Under the pieces are notes generated by a model. The model worked only from the letters and a program-made list of their open reading frames with translations, did not search any database and was not told the origin of the DNA. A DNA stretch of 64,000 nucleotides, from contig NZ_JAATVV010000003.1 in the NCBI RefSeq assembly GCF_013184775.1, positions 342,804-406,803 on the forward strand, written 5' to 3'. This document shows positions 8,488 to 20,649 of the stretch, in pieces. The position numbers were made by a program, and so were the translations under genes. The number at the start of each line of letters is the position of its first letter. Position 1 is the first letter of the stretch. This DNA comes from Martelella sp. HB161492. Lineage in GTDB: Bacteria > Pseudomonadota > Alphaproteobacteria > Rhizobiales > Rhizobiaceae.

Positions 8488-10491
8488 TTACTCTGGATTT
8501 AGCGCCGTTTGCGCATCGATCGCATTCAGTTCTTCCGCATAAAACGATACGGATCGTGGTTCAAGAGCGATCTCGATGGAATTCCCGGCTTCATTGAGCA
8601 GGAGATGCCAGCCGTGATCGTCGATAACGGGGAGATCGAAGGCCATTCTTTCGTAAGAGCGGTTAATCAGTACGGCGAGACGTGTCTTGTGGCCGCTCTT
8701 GCGATCGATGGTGTGCAGCACCATGCTCAGGCAATCGCAGTCCGGGTTCTCCCAGTCGGCTATTTCCATTGGCCGTCCATCCGGACGCAGCCATTCGACA
8801 TCCTTCTGACTGAAGAAATCGACCTCGGAAAAGACCGAAAAACGCTTGCGCAATGCACTCAGCATGGCGGTATGCTGGATCAGCGACCGGTCGAACCGGT
8901 CCCAGTCAAGCCAGGTGATCTCATTATCCTGGCAATAGGCATTGTTGTTGCCACCCTGGCTGTGGCCGGCCTCGTCACCGGCCTTCAGCATGATGGCGCC
9001 GCGGGAGATGAACAGGCTTGAAAGCAGGGCTTTCACGTCCTGAAGCCGCCTTTCATTGACGATCGGATTATCGGTCTCGCCTTCGATACCGTTGTTCCAT
9101 GAATGGTTCTCATCATGGCCATCGCGGTTATGCTCGCCATTGGCGCCATTATGCTTGTGGGCATAGGCGGTGACATCGCTGAGCGTGAAACCGTCATGGG
9201 CAGCGATGAAGTTGACGGAGCGCGTTGCCTTGGCACCGTGATGGGAAAAGAGGTGTGACGATCCGGCCAGCGCGTCGGCAAGCCTGCCGGTCATGCCGCC
9301 ATCGCCGCGCCAGAAGCTGCGGATATCATCGCGCGCCCGGTCGTTCCATTCCAGGAAGGGGGCCGGGAAATGGCCGACCTGATAGCCGCCGGGGCCAATA
9401 TCCCAGGGTTCGGCGATCATCAGATGATCCTTGAGTACCGGATCGCTGAGAATGGCCATCAGCGTTTCGGAATTGGTTTCGAATCCGGTCGCCTTGCGTC
9501 CAAGGATTGGCGCCAGATCGAAGCGGAAGCCATCAACGCCGCCGGACTGAACGAAGAAGCAGAGACTGTCGATGATCAGCTGGCGCACTACCGGATGATC
9601 ACAGGCCACCGTGTTGCCGCAGCCTGTGTCATTGATCAGAACCGAGCGGTCATCATCGGCGTGCCGGTAGTAGGTTGCGTTATCAATGCCGCGCAGCGAA
9701 AGCGTGCCGCCGAACTGATCACTCTCACCGGTATGGTTGAAGACGAGATCGAGAATGACGCCGATGCCGGCGGAATGAAGCGCCTCGCAGGCAGCGCGCA
9801 GTTCGGCAATGCCGCCGGGGCAGATTTCGGGGTCGAGCGCCATGAACGTGACCGGGTTGTAGCCCCAGGCATTGGTGAGCTCGAGAGGGCCGAGATGGCG
9901 CTCGTCAATCCATGCCGTGACGGGCATCAGCTCGATGGCATCGACACCGAGTTCCTGCAGGTGCCGGACGATGGCCGGATGGCCGAGAGCGGCCACCGTG
10001 CCGCGGACATTTTCAGGCACGTGGCGGTTCAGCTGTGTCAGGGCCTTGACGTTTGCCTCGTAGATCAGGCCACCGGTCGGGAACGGAATATGGGTTTCAC
10101 AGACCGGCAGGTCTTCGACAACGATCGCGCGCGGTGTGATACTGGCCGTATCGACACCAAGCTCACCGAGCGACTGATCAAACCGGTAGGGGCGGTCGAT
10201 TGCCCTGGCATAGGGGTCGACCAGAAGCTTGGAGGAATCAAACCAGCTCCCCTTCATCGGCTCATAGCGGCCGAAGGCGCGATAGCCATAGCGGGCGCCG
10301 GGTTTCACACCTTGGACGAAGAGGTGAAACAGGTTCTGCTCCCCACGCGCCATGGGCAGGCGCCGGGTTTCAAGCGCACCGCCTTCATCAAACAGCACCA
10401 GCTCGATGCCATTTGCCGTTTCCGAATACACGGAAAACGTGACGCCCTGATCGGTGATCCGGACGCCTGGTTTTTCAAGCGATGTCGTCAT
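8488..10491 (-). CDS. glgX: Glycogen debranching enzyme GlgX
   Basis: 667 aa. A GH13 enzyme that hydrolyses alpha-1,6 branches of phosphorylase-trimmed glycogen. An N-terminal CBM48-like beta domain is followed by the catalytic barrel with the nucleophile Asp in DGFRFDLAPILGR, the acid/base Glu in IAEPWDIGPGGYQVG and the transition-state Asp in AAHDGFTLSD. The start is uncertain by one codon: AGGAG abuts the first ATG (10494) and lies 3 nt before the second (10491), which I prefer. It is the last glycogen gene, 10 bp after pgm. Confidence 0.94.
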   Translation of the reverse strand: MTTSLEKPGVRITDQGVTFSVYSETANGIELVLFDEGGALETRRLPMARGEQNLFHLFVQGVKPGARYGYRAFGRYEPMKGSWFDSSKLLVDPYARAIDRPYRFDQSLGELGVDTASITPRAIVVEDLPVCETHIPFPTGGLIYEANVKALTQLNRHVPENVRGTVAALGHPAIVRHLQELGVDAIELMPVTAWIDERHLGPLELTNAWGYNPVTFMALDPEICPGGIAELRAACEALHSAGIGVILDLVFNHTGESDQFGGTLSLRGIDNATYYRHADDDRSVLINDTGCGNTVACDHPVVRQLIIDSLCFFVQSGGVDGFRFDLAPILGRKATGFETNSETLMAILSDPVLKDHLMIAEPWDIGPGGYQVGHFPAPFLEWNDRARDDIRSFWRGDGGMTGRLADALAGSSHLFSHHGAKATRSVNFIAAHDGFTLSDVTAYAHKHNGANGEHNRDGHDENHSWNNGIEGETDNPIVNERRLQDVKALLSSLFISRGAIMLKAGDEAGHSQGGNNNAYCQDNEITWLDWDRFDRSLIQHTAMLSALRKRFSVFSEVDFFSQKDVEWLRPDGRPMEIADWENPDCDCLSMVLHTIDRKSGHKTRLAVLINRSYERMAFDLPVIDDHGWHLLLNEAGNSIEIALEPRSVSFYAEELNAIDAQTALNPE

Positions 10492-10501
10492 CATCTCCTG
10501 C

Positions 10502-12133
<1,632 letters not shown>

Positions 12134-13576
12134 TCAAGTCGCCATAGGCTTGAGTTGGGAATAAAGGTCAAAATAGAGTGCTGCACTGGCATCCCAGGAG
12201 ACATCCGACTTCATGCCCTGTTTCTGGATCTGGCTCCAGACCTTCTTTTCTGAATAGAGCCTGATTGTTCTGCGAATCGCACGGATCAGCGTTCCCGTTT
12301 CCACCGGGGCGAAGACGACACCCGTTGCCACATTGGCCGAAAGCGCTGCCGGATTGGCGTCAATCACTGTATCAGCCAGACCGCCGGTGCGCGCGACAAC
12401 CGGCACGCAGCCATAGCGCAGGCCGTAAAGCTGTGTCAGGCCGCAGGGCTCGAAACGTGACGGGATGACGATTGCATCCGCGCCAGCCTGCAGCATATGC
12501 GACAGTTTCTCGTCATAGCCGATGATCACGCCGACCCGTCCGGGATGACGGCGCACCGCCTCCAGAAAGGCTTGCTCCAGATGATGTTCGCCGGTACCAA
12601 GCACCGCAAGCTTGCCGCCGAGTGCCACCAGTTCGTCAATCGCTTCGGCCAGCAGATCCATGCCCTTCTGCCAGGTCAGACGCGACACGACGCAGAATAT
12701 CGGTGCATCGTCATTGTCGAGCCCGAATCGTTCGCCGACGATCTCGCGGTTCTTCACGCGCTGGCGCAGCTTTGCGGCATTATAAGGCTTGACGATCGTA
12801 TCGTCGGTCTCCGGGTCCCATACATCCGTGTCGATGCCGTTGACAATGCCGCTTACCGTATCCGAGCGTACGGAGATGAGGCCTTCGAGCCCCATGCCAT
12901 ATTGCGGCGTCTGGATCTCCTCGGCATAGGTCGGGCTGACGGTTGTAACAGCCCAGGCCGATTGCAGTCCGCCCTTGAGGAAGCCGACCGAACCGTAATA
13001 TTCGACCCCATCCACCGCCATGGCATGCGCCGGCAATTGCAGATAGGGGAAGATCGTCGCATCGAACTGGCCCTGAAACGCGATGTTGTGGATGGTGAGG
13101 ACGGACGGTTTTTCCGGCACGTCGGAATAGCGCATATAGATCGGCACCATCGCCGCCTGCCAGTCATGCACATGGACGACATCGGGTGACCAGTCACCAA
13201 GCACACCTTCCGCGACCATGGCGGCCGCTTTGGAAAAAGCGGCAAAACGGCGCCAGTTGTCGGAATAGCCTTCACCGCTCGAGGAATTATACGGATTGCC
13301 GAAGCGGCTGAAATAGGCAGGTGCATCAACCACCAGAAGATCAAGGCCGGCATGGTGGGCAGCAAAGATCTTTGCCGGTTCTCCGAGAAGATTTGGGATT
13401 TCCAGGCAGGGTTCCGTCGCATCGATCGCCTTCATCACGGCCGGATAACCGGGAATGATGGTTCGGGTTTCAACGCCAAAGCCGGTCAATGCCAGAGGCA
13501 GTGCACCGACCACATCAGCAAGGCCGCCGGTCTTGATAAGCGGATAGATCTCCGAGGCGACGGAAAGTACCTTCAT
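12134..13576 (-). CDS. glgA: Glycogen synthase (ADP-glucose)
   Basis: 480 aa. A GT5 retaining transferase that extends alpha-1,4-glucan from ADP-glucose. The N-terminal ADP-glucose loop [13 protein letters not shown] (residues 16-28) is canonical, and the GT-B C-terminal signature [18 protein letters not shown] follows at about 375-392. It begins with [13 protein letters not shown] directly after a 4-bp gap from glgC and is followed 3 bp later by pgm. Confidence 0.96.
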   Translation of the reverse strand: MKVLSVASEIYPLIKTGGLADVVGALPLALTGFGVETRTIIPGYPAVMKAIDATEPCLEIPNLLGEPAKIFAAHHAGLDLLVVDAPAYFSRFGNPYNSSSGEGYSDNWRRFAAFSKAAAMVAEGVLGDWSPDVVHVHDWQAAMVPIYMRYSDVPEKPSVLTIHNIAFQGQFDATIFPYLQLPAHAMAVDGVEYYGSVGFLKGGLQSAWAVTTVSPTYAEEIQTPQYGMGLEGLISVRSDTVSGIVNGIDTDVWDPETDDTIVKPYNAAKLRQRVKNREIVGERFGLDNDDAPIFCVVSRLTWQKGMDLLAEAIDELVALGGKLAVLGTGEHHLEQAFLEAVRRHPGRVGVIIGYDEKLSHMLQAGADAIVIPSRFEPCGLTQLYGLRYGCVPVVARTGGLADTVIDANPAALSANVATGVVFAPVETGTLIRAIRRTIRLYSEKKVWSQIQKQGMKSDVSWDASAALYFDLYSQLKPMAT

Positions 13577-13580
13577 GTCT

Positions 13581-14843
13581 TCACTTTTCCAGTTTGTCGA
13601 TCATCGTCTGCGTAATCAGGCAGATGCCGTTATCCGTCCGCCTGAAGCGCTTGGAGTCGAGTTCGGGATCCTCGCCGACGACCAGGCCTTCCGGAATCTG
13701 GACGCCGTGATCAATCACCACATTCTTGAGCCGGGCATGCCGCCCGATGTGAACGTGCGGAAGGATGACGGCGCCTTCAAGGCGGGAATAGGAATTGGCC
13801 CTGACGCCGGTGAACAGCAGGCTCTTGTAGAGCTGGGAACCTGAAATGATGCAGTCGCCGGACACAACGGAAGAAATCGCCGAGCCGCGGCGGTTCTCAT
13901 CATCATGAACGAATTTCGCTGGTGGCGTGATTTCCGAATAGGTCCAGATCGGCCAGGATTTGTCATAAATATCGAGTTCCGGAACGATCGCCGTCAGATC
14001 GATATTGGCCTGCCAATAGGCATCCACCGTTCCGACATCGCGCCAGTAGGACTGTTTTTCCTGGCTGGAGCGCACGCAGGATTTTGAAAAGCGGTGGGCG
14101 ATCGCCTTGCCGTGCTTGACGATATAGGGAACGATATCCTTGCCGAAATCGCGGCTTGATGTCGGATCGGCGGCATCGCGGTGCAGGCACTCCGCCAGGA
14201 AGCTGGTCTTGAAGACGTAGATGCCCATCGAGGCAAGCGACATGTCTTCATTGCCGGGAATGCCGGGCGGATCGGCGGGTTTCTCGACGAAATCGACGAT
14301 CAGGTCATTTTCGTCGACATGCATCACGCCGAAGCCGCGGGCCTCTTCGCGCGGCACTTCCAGGCAGCCGATGGTGATGTCCGCGCCCTCATCGACATGC
14401 TGGCGCAGCATCAGCTCGTAATCCATCTTGTAGACGTGGTCGCCGGCCAGAATGATCATATATTCGGGGCCGTAGGATTCGATGATGTCCAGGTTCTGGT
14501 AGACGGCGTCGGCCGTGCCCTCATACCACTGTGTCTCGGACACGCGCTGCGAGGCTGGCAGGACATCGAAGCTTTCATTGCGCTCGGGGCGGAAGAAGTT
14601 CCAGCCGAGATGCAGGTGACGGATCAGCGAATGCGCCTTGTACTGGGTCGCGACGCCGATGCGGCGGATGCCGGAATTGAGTGCATTCGAAAGCGCAAAA
14701 TCGATGATCCGTGCCTTGCCACCGAAATAAACGGCGGGTTTGGCGCGCGTATCGGTCAGTTCCTTCAGCCGGCTGCCGCGGCCGCCTGCGAGGACGTAGG
14801 CCATCGCGTCACGGGCCAGTGGGTGACTATGTCGGTTGTTCAT
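13581..14843 (-). CDS. glgC: Glucose-1-phosphate adenylyltransferase
   Basis: 420 aa, the same length as the Agrobacterium tumefaciens enzyme. It makes ADP-glucose from ATP and glucose-1-phosphate, the committed and allosterically controlled step. The N-terminal nucleotide loop [14 protein letters not shown] and the [19 protein letters not shown] block are present, and the C-terminal left-handed beta-helix is complete. The ATG at 14843 is chosen because GGGAGG lies 5 nt before it; an earlier ATG at 14873 would add ten residues and extend back to the glgB stop region. It is 16 bp after glgB. Confidence 0.95.
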   Translation of the reverse strand: MNNRHSHPLARDAMAYVLAGGRGSRLKELTDTRAKPAVYFGGKARIIDFALSNALNSGIRRIGVATQYKAHSLIRHLHLGWNFFRPERNESFDVLPASQRVSETQWYEGTADAVYQNLDIIESYGPEYMIILAGDHVYKMDYELMLRQHVDEGADITIGCLEVPREEARGFGVMHVDENDLIVDFVEKPADPPGIPGNEDMSLASMGIYVFKTSFLAECLHRDAADPTSSRDFGKDIVPYIVKHGKAIAHRFSKSCVRSSQEKQSYWRDVGTVDAYWQANIDLTAIVPELDIYDKSWPIWTYSEITPPAKFVHDDENRRGSAISSVVSGDCIISGSQLYKSLLFTGVRANSYSRLEGAVILPHVHIGRHARLKNVVIDHGVQIPEGLVVGEDPELDSKRFRRTDNGICLITQTMIDKLEK

Positions 14844-14859
14844 TCCATCCTCCCGCATC

Positions 14860-17073
14860 TTATTCTGGTTCAAGCATGATTGTCGCTAGCGGCGGCAGTG
14901 TCACACTTGCGGTAATGGCACCATCACCGTTGACATCAGCGCGGACGCGCCCGCCATTGCCCTTGCCGCTGCCGCCGTAGATTTCTGCATCGGTATTGAG
15001 AATCTCACGCCAGAAACCTGCCTTGGGGAGCGGAACATTGTAGAAATCACGCACCACCGGCGTGAAATTGCAGATCACGATGACCGGCTTTTCGCCGGGT
15101 GCTTTGCGCTGCCAGGCGAAGACGGAATTCTCGTGATCATCAACGATCAGCCATTCAAAGCCTTCCGGCTCACAGTCGCGGGCATGCAGTGCCGGTTTGG
15201 CCCGGTAGGTGAAGTTGAGGTCACGCACCAGCCGCCTGACACCTTCATGCATCGGATATTGCAGCAGGTTCCAGTCGAGCGAACGCGCTTCGCTCCATTC
15301 GCTCCATTGGGCAAATTCCTGCCCCATGAACAGCAGCTTCTTGCCCGGATAGCCCCACATGAAAGCGTAATAGGCCCGCAGATTGGCGAATTTCTGCCAG
15401 TCATCGCCAGCCATCTTGGCAATCAGCGAGCCCTTTCCATGCACCACTTCGTCATGCGAAAGCGGCAGCACGAAGTTTTCGGTAAAGGCATAGAGAAGGC
15501 CAAAGGTGATTTCGGTGTGATGGTGACGACGATGGATCGGTTCGCGCGCCAGATAGGACAGGGTGTCATGCATGAACCCCATATTCCACTTGAAGCCGAA
15601 ACCGAGACCGCCTTCATGCACGGGCTGTGAGACCTTGGGCCAAGCAGTCGATTCCTCGGCGATCGTCATCATCTCCGGGTGTTGCCCGTATACCGCCTTG
15701 TTGGTTTCCTGCAGGAAACGCACGGCGCCGAGATTTTCATTGCCGCCATATTCATTCGGCACCCATTCGCCATGCTTTCGCGAATAGTCGAGATAGAGCA
15801 TCGAGGCCACCGCATCGACGCGCAATCCGTCGACGTGGAATATTTCGCCCCAGTAAAGCGCGTTGTTGAGCAGGAAGGAGGCGACCTCCGTACGGCCGAA
15901 ATTATAGATGGCCGTGTGCCAGTCCGGATGGTAGCCCTGGCGCGGGTCTGCATGCTCGTAAAGAGCCGTGCCGTCGAACTGCCGCAACCCGTGTTCATCG
16001 GTCGGAAAATGCGCGGGCACCCAGTCAAGGATGACGCCGATGCCCACCTTGTGGCAGCCGTTGACAAAGCGGGCAAGGCCTTCGGGTTCGCCGAAGCGCG
16101 CTGTCGGCGCATAGAGCCCGGTGGTCTGATAACCCCAGGAGGGGTCATAGGGATATTCGGAAACGGGCAGGAATTCGATATGGGTGAAGCCCATGTCGGC
16201 ACAATAGGGGATCAGCCGGTCGCCCAGCTCGTCCCAGGTGAGGAACGAGCCGTCGTCGCCGCGCTGCCAGGAACCCGGATGCACCTCGTAGATCGCCATG
16301 GGCTGCCGACGCTTGTCGGTCGTGCCCCAATGTTTGCGGTGTGCGGCATCATCCCATTTCTGCTTCAGTTCCGGCGCCGTGATCGACGCGGTCTTCGGCC
16401 GCAATTCACTGCGTCTTGCGAAGGGATCAGCCTTCAGGGGCTGCACATTGCCGTTAGGGCCGATGATCTCGAACTTATAGGCCGAGCCATCCATGACATC
16501 GGGTGCGAAGGTTTCCCAAACACCGGAATCCCGCCTGAGCCGCATCATGTGACGCCGGCCGTCCCAGTTGTTGAAATCGCCGACGACGGAAACGCGTTTG
16601 GCGTTGGGGGCCCAGACGGCGAAGTGATAGCCGGCGACACCCTGATGCACCATGGGGCGGGCGCCGAGCTTGTCGAACAGCCTCAGATGCGAGCCTTCAC
16701 GAACGAAATAATCGTCCATCGGACCGAGAACCGGCCAGAAGCTGTAGGGGTCGGTGACAGTCCATTCGACATCCGCACGTGTGGCGCGGTAGCGAACCGG
16801 GACAAAGCTGTTGAGGGAGACAGGACCGGCAAAGAAGCCGGCCGGATCGAGACATTTCAGGCTCCCAAGCGGGGTGCCGTCGAGGCTGAACGCCTCGACT
16901 TTTTCCGCACCGGGAATGAAACAGCGCGCGACGTGGCCGCCGCCTGCTGTCTGCTGGATGCCAAGGACTGCGAAGGGGTCCCAATGTGTGGCATCAAGAA
17001 TTCTGTCGATGTCCTCCCGCGACGGGGTGTCGCCCCGCTCCTTGTCCGGACCTTTTGATTCCGGCTTTTTCAT
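14860..17073 (-). CDS. glgB: 1,4-alpha-glucan branching enzyme
   Basis: 737 aa. A GH13_9 enzyme that introduces alpha-1,6 branches. N-terminal CBM48 modules come first (about 20-220), then the barrel with the nucleophile Asp in [17 protein letters not shown], the acid/base Glu in [11 protein letters not shown] and the third acid in [13 protein letters not shown]. The ATG at 17073 shares one base with the glgP stop (TGATG), which indicates translational coupling; a TTG one codon upstream is less likely. Confidence 0.95.
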   Translation of the reverse strand: MKKPESKGPDKERGDTPSREDIDRILDATHWDPFAVLGIQQTAGGGHVARCFIPGAEKVEAFSLDGTPLGSLKCLDPAGFFAGPVSLNSFVPVRYRATRADVEWTVTDPYSFWPVLGPMDDYFVREGSHLRLFDKLGARPMVHQGVAGYHFAVWAPNAKRVSVVGDFNNWDGRRHMMRLRRDSGVWETFAPDVMDGSAYKFEIIGPNGNVQPLKADPFARRSELRPKTASITAPELKQKWDDAAHRKHWGTTDKRRQPMAIYEVHPGSWQRGDDGSFLTWDELGDRLIPYCADMGFTHIEFLPVSEYPYDPSWGYQTTGLYAPTARFGEPEGLARFVNGCHKVGIGVILDWVPAHFPTDEHGLRQFDGTALYEHADPRQGYHPDWHTAIYNFGRTEVASFLLNNALYWGEIFHVDGLRVDAVASMLYLDYSRKHGEWVPNEYGGNENLGAVRFLQETNKAVYGQHPEMMTIAEESTAWPKVSQPVHEGGLGFGFKWNMGFMHDTLSYLAREPIHRRHHHTEITFGLLYAFTENFVLPLSHDEVVHGKGSLIAKMAGDDWQKFANLRAYYAFMWGYPGKKLLFMGQEFAQWSEWSEARSLDWNLLQYPMHEGVRRLVRDLNFTYRAKPALHARDCEPEGFEWLIVDDHENSVFAWQRKAPGEKPVIVICNFTPVVRDFYNVPLPKAGFWREILNTDAEIYGGSGKGNGGRVRADVNGDGAITASVTLPPLATIMLEPE

Positions 17074-19532
17074 CAAGCTCTCCAGATCTCCCGTGCATAT
17101 TCCCGGATCGTACGATCCGACGAGAACCAGCCCATGCGGGCGGTGTTGCGTATGGCCTTGGTGTTCCAGGCCGCCTTATCCGTCCAGATCGCGTCCACCT
17201 CGCGCTGGGCTGCCGCATAGGCATCAAAATCGGCTGCGACCATGAACCAGTCGTGATCATATAGACCGCCGATCAGGTCCTTGTAACGATCTGGATCATC
17301 ATGCGAGAAAACCCCTGAGGCGATCGCGTTCAGCGCCTGGGATAGTTCGCGCGAACCTTCGATGATCTCGCGCGGGTTATGCCCCTCGGCCCTGACCTTG
17401 TCGACTTCCGCCGCGGTCATGCCGAAGATGACGATGTTTTCGGCGCCGATCCAGTCACGCATCTCGACATTCGCGCCGTCCAGCGTGCCGATCGTCAGCG
17501 CGCCGTTCAGGGCGAATTTCATGTTGCCGGTGCCGGATGCCTCCATGCCGGCGGTCGAAATCTGTTCCGAAAGGTCAGCCGCCGGGATCATCACCTCGGC
17601 AGTGGAGACGTTGTAGTTCGGAATGAAGACGACCTTCAGCAGGCCACGCACCGATGGATCATTGTTGATCACGCGGGCGACATCATTGGCCAGCTTGATG
17701 ATCAGCTTGGCATTGTGATAGCTCGGCGCGGCCTTGCCGGCGAAGAGCTTGACCCGCGGAACCCAGTCCATTTCCGGATGGGAGCGGATCTGATCATAAA
17801 GCGCGACAGCCTCGATGATGTTCAGCAGCTGGCGCTTATATTCGTGGATGCGCTTGATCTGGATATCGAACATCGCAGAGGGGTCGATCCGCGTACCAAG
17901 CCGTCTGCCGATTTCGCCGGCCAGAACCACCTTGTTTTCACGTTTGATGGCGGCGAATTTCTCCTGGAAACTCGAATCCTCCGCAAGATTGTTGAGGTCC
18001 TGCAGCCGTTCCAGGTCATCCAGGAACCCGTCACCGATCGCATCACGGATAAGGGCGGTGAGCTTCGGATTGCACTCGTTCAGCCAGCGCCGCGGGGTGA
18101 TGCCATTGGTCTTGTTGTTGATCCGGTCCGGGTAAAGGCGATGCAGATTGTAGAACACCGTTTCCTTCATCAGATCGGTATGCAGCGCTGAAACGCCATT
18201 GACCGAATGCGAGCCGAGAAAGGCGAGATTGCCCATGCGCACGCGGCGCTCACCACCCTCATCGATCAGTGAGATCGAGCGGATCGCGTCATCGGCAGCG
18301 CTGCTCTCTTTGCGGGCCTTGAGCAGTATCTTGGCGTTGATGGCATAGACGAGCTGCATCAGGCGCGGGAACAGCCGTTCGAACAGCGGAACCGGCCAGC
18401 TTTCCAGCGCTTCCGGCAGGAGCGTGTGGTTGGTGTAGGCGAAGGTCTTGGTCGTCAGATCCCAGGCCGTGTCAAATTCGACGTCATATTTGTCGATCAG
18501 AAGCCGCATCATCTCAACGACGGCAATCGAGGGATGGGTGTCGTTCAGATGGATCGCCACCTTTTCCGGCAGCAGCATGATATCCTTGAACTGCTCGATG
18601 TGGCGGCGCAGCACGTCCTGCAACGAAGCGGACGAGAAGAAATATTCCTGGCGCAGGCGCAGTTCCTGTCCGGCGGGATTGGCGTCTGCCGGATAGAGGA
18701 CGCGCGTCAGGGTTTCCGCCTTGGTGCTCTCCTGCAATGCGCCGATATGATCACCGGCATTGAACTTGTCGAGCAGGATCGGGTCGATCGCCTTGGCTGA
18801 CCAGAGGCGCAGCGTGTTGATGCGCTTGGCGCGCCAGCCGACGACCGGCGTGTCATAGGCTTCAGCCAGCATGCGCTCGGCAGGCTTCCAGACATATTTC
18901 GGTTCGTCGCCACCATTCTCGATGATCTGAACCGTGCCGCCGAAATTGATTTCATAGGCGGCTTCGCGGCGGTGGAATTCCCAGGGGTTGCGATGTGCAA
19001 GCCAGGTTTCCGGCAGTTCGACCTGCCAGCCATCGGCGATTTCCTGTCGGAAAAGGCCGTTAACATAGCGAATGCCATAGCCGTAAGCGGGTACATCGAC
19101 CGTGGCGAGGCTTTCCATGAAGCAGGCCGCCAGACGGCCGAGGCCGCCATTGCCGAGCGCGGCATCAGGTTCCAGCTTGGCAATTTCGACCAGCGAGACA
19201 TTCAGATGCTCGAGCGCTTCATTGATCTGCTCGACCATCTCCATATTGGAGATCGCGTCACGCAGAAGGCGGCCGATCAGGAATTCGAGCGAGAGGTAGT
19301 AAACGCGCTTGGCGCCGGTGTCATAGGCCTGCCGGGTGGATTCCATCCACTTGTCGACGATGCGGTCGCGCACGGTCAGGCTGATGGCGCGGAGCCAGTC
19401 ATGGGGCTCGGCAACGATCGTGTCCTTGCCGACAGTATAGGTTAGCTTTTCGAGAATATCCGCCGCGAGCTTCTTGGAATCAAAGGAGCGTGGCGTGGGA
19501 AGCGGCAGGTCGGGATTTGTCACTTGGCTCAT
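17073..19532 (-). CDS. glgP: Glycogen phosphorylase
   Basis: 819 aa. A GT35 enzyme that phosphorolyses alpha-1,4-glucan to glucose-1-phosphate. The PLP-lysine signature EASGTGNMKFALNGALTIG is intact, as is the YYLSLEFLIGR N-terminal block. It is the promoter-proximal gene of the glycogen operon. The ribosome site before the ATG is weak. Breakdown and synthesis genes share one transcript, so flux must be set mainly by allostery, as is known for GlgC. Confidence 0.96.
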   Translation of the reverse strand: MSQVTNPDLPLPTPRSFDSKKLAADILEKLTYTVGKDTIVAEPHDWLRAISLTVRDRIVDKWMESTRQAYDTGAKRVYYLSLEFLIGRLLRDAISNMEMVEQINEALEHLNVSLVEIAKLEPDAALGNGGLGRLAACFMESLATVDVPAYGYGIRYVNGLFRQEIADGWQVELPETWLAHRNPWEFHRREAAYEINFGGTVQIIENGGDEPKYVWKPAERMLAEAYDTPVVGWRAKRINTLRLWSAKAIDPILLDKFNAGDHIGALQESTKAETLTRVLYPADANPAGQELRLRQEYFFSSASLQDVLRRHIEQFKDIMLLPEKVAIHLNDTHPSIAVVEMMRLLIDKYDVEFDTAWDLTTKTFAYTNHTLLPEALESWPVPLFERLFPRLMQLVYAINAKILLKARKESSAADDAIRSISLIDEGGERRVRMGNLAFLGSHSVNGVSALHTDLMKETVFYNLHRLYPDRINNKTNGITPRRWLNECNPKLTALIRDAIGDGFLDDLERLQDLNNLAEDSSFQEKFAAIKRENKVVLAGEIGRRLGTRIDPSAMFDIQIKRIHEYKRQLLNIIEAVALYDQIRSHPEMDWVPRVKLFAGKAAPSYHNAKLIIKLANDVARVINNDPSVRGLLKVVFIPNYNVSTAEVMIPAADLSEQISTAGMEASGTGNMKFALNGALTIGTLDGANVEMRDWIGAENIVIFGMTAAEVDKVRAEGHNPREIIEGSRELSQALNAIASGVFSHDDPDRYKDLIGGLYDHDWFMVAADFDAYAAAQREVDAIWTDKAAWNTKAIRNTARMGWFSSDRTIREYAREIWRA

Positions 19533-19650
19533 TGTAGGGATCCGTCAATGAATAGCGATAAAGTAAAGAATGATCAGCCGGTTAGGACTGAGCCACCTGT
19601 CATGCGCGTCTTATGAGGCACAGTTTATGCACTGATGTGACGCAGTTGCA

Positions 19651-19746
19651 ATAAAGCCGCGTGCAACAAGACAAATTAATTTTGACGATTGGAAGACAAG
19701 AACAGTTTTGCATGCAGTCCGACTTGTATGTAAGTCGCGGCTTTAT
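19651..19746. repeat. 11-bp separated inverted repeat upstream of glgP
   Basis: ATAAAGCCGCG (19651-19661) recurs as CGCGGCTTTAT (19736-19746), 74 bases apart. The left arm is itself flanked by GTTGCA/TGCAAC, and CGACTTGTATGTAAGTCG (19720-19737) adjoins the right arm. It lies in the 217-bp gap between glgP and the downstream end of the transglutaminase gene, where the glgP promoter must be. The AT-rich stretch at about 19670-19690 is a plausible promoter site. Confidence 0.4.
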
Positions 19747-19749
19747 GGC

Positions 19750-20637
19750 CTATTCCGCCGCTACAGGCACGACGTCAACGGCCTGGGTGGCCTGGTGTTC
19801 GCCATAGGTCTTGAGCACGCCGACCACCGGCGCGACATCGGAATAATCGCGGCCATAGCCGACAACGATATGATCGCTGCTGACCGTAATGTCGTTGGTC
19901 GGGTCGAATTCGATCCATCCCAGCCGCTCGCCGCACCAGACCCTGACCCAGGCATGCATGGCGTCCGCCCCTTCAAGCCGGGGCTTTCCGGGCGGCGGGA
20001 TGGTTCTGAGATAGCCGGACACATAGCCCGCCGGAATGCCGAGACCGCGCAGGGCGCAGATCATCACATGCGAGAAATCCTGGCAGACGCCGCCCTTCAG
20101 CATGAAGGCTTCTGCGGGCGAGCTGTCGACCGTCGTTGCTTCCGGATCATATTTGAAATCGCGGTGGATCAGGCTGCATATTTCCCGGGCGATGTGGAAC
20201 ACGGTCATGTCCCGTTCGCTCAGGACCTGATGTCCATAGGCAACGATCTGCCGGTCAAAAGGGATACGCGGGCTGGGGGAGAGGAAGTGGTGCGGCGAAT
20301 CCGCGCTCAAGGAAAGTGCGCGGCCATATTCCTCCCTGAGCACGGCGCGCGGCGGCGCATATTCGACGATCGGGCTCGGTGGTTCCACCGCAACGCGCGC
20401 CTTCATCATGATGGTGAAGCTTTCATGCGGCGGCGCAACAAGGGTGGAGATTGCAGGGTGGCCGAAGAAATCGACAAAGCCGTGCTCTTCGTCGGGCCGG
20501 GGATCGAAATTCACGCTGCCGGCGATCAGCCGCTGGTGCTTCGTGCCGGAAAGCGGCATGACGCGCGTGATGTGACGCGCCAGCGAGGCTGGCGTGTCAT
20601 ATGTATATTCCATCTTCAGTGACAGGTCGTAGAGCAT
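19750..20637 (-). CDS. Transglutaminase-like protein, small (N-terminal beta domain plus TGase core)
   Basis: 295 aa. It has an N-terminal bacterial transglutaminase beta domain (about 1-120) and a papain-fold core with the triad Cys185 (GVCQDFSH), His228 (MHAWVRV) and Asp245 (IEFDPTND). No signal peptide, so cytoplasmic. Such proteins are found beside ATP-grasp/alpha-E proteins and are predicted to make or break peptide-type amide bonds. It is the third gene of the cassette, 12 bp after the ATP-grasp gene. The biological substrate is unknown. Confidence 0.88.
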   Translation of the reverse strand: MLYDLSLKMEYTYDTPASLARHITRVMPLSGTKHQRLIAGSVNFDPRPDEEHGFVDFFGHPAISTLVAPPHESFTIMMKARVAVEPPSPIVEYAPPRAVLREEYGRALSLSADSPHHFLSPSPRIPFDRQIVAYGHQVLSERDMTVFHIAREICSLIHRDFKYDPEATTVDSSPAEAFMLKGGVCQDFSHVMICALRGLGIPAGYVSGYLRTIPPPGKPRLEGADAMHAWVRVWCGERLGWIEFDPTNDITVSSDHIVVGYGRDYSDVAPVVGVLKTYGEHQATQAVDVVPVAAE

Positions 20638-20649
20638 GAATTCCCGTCC

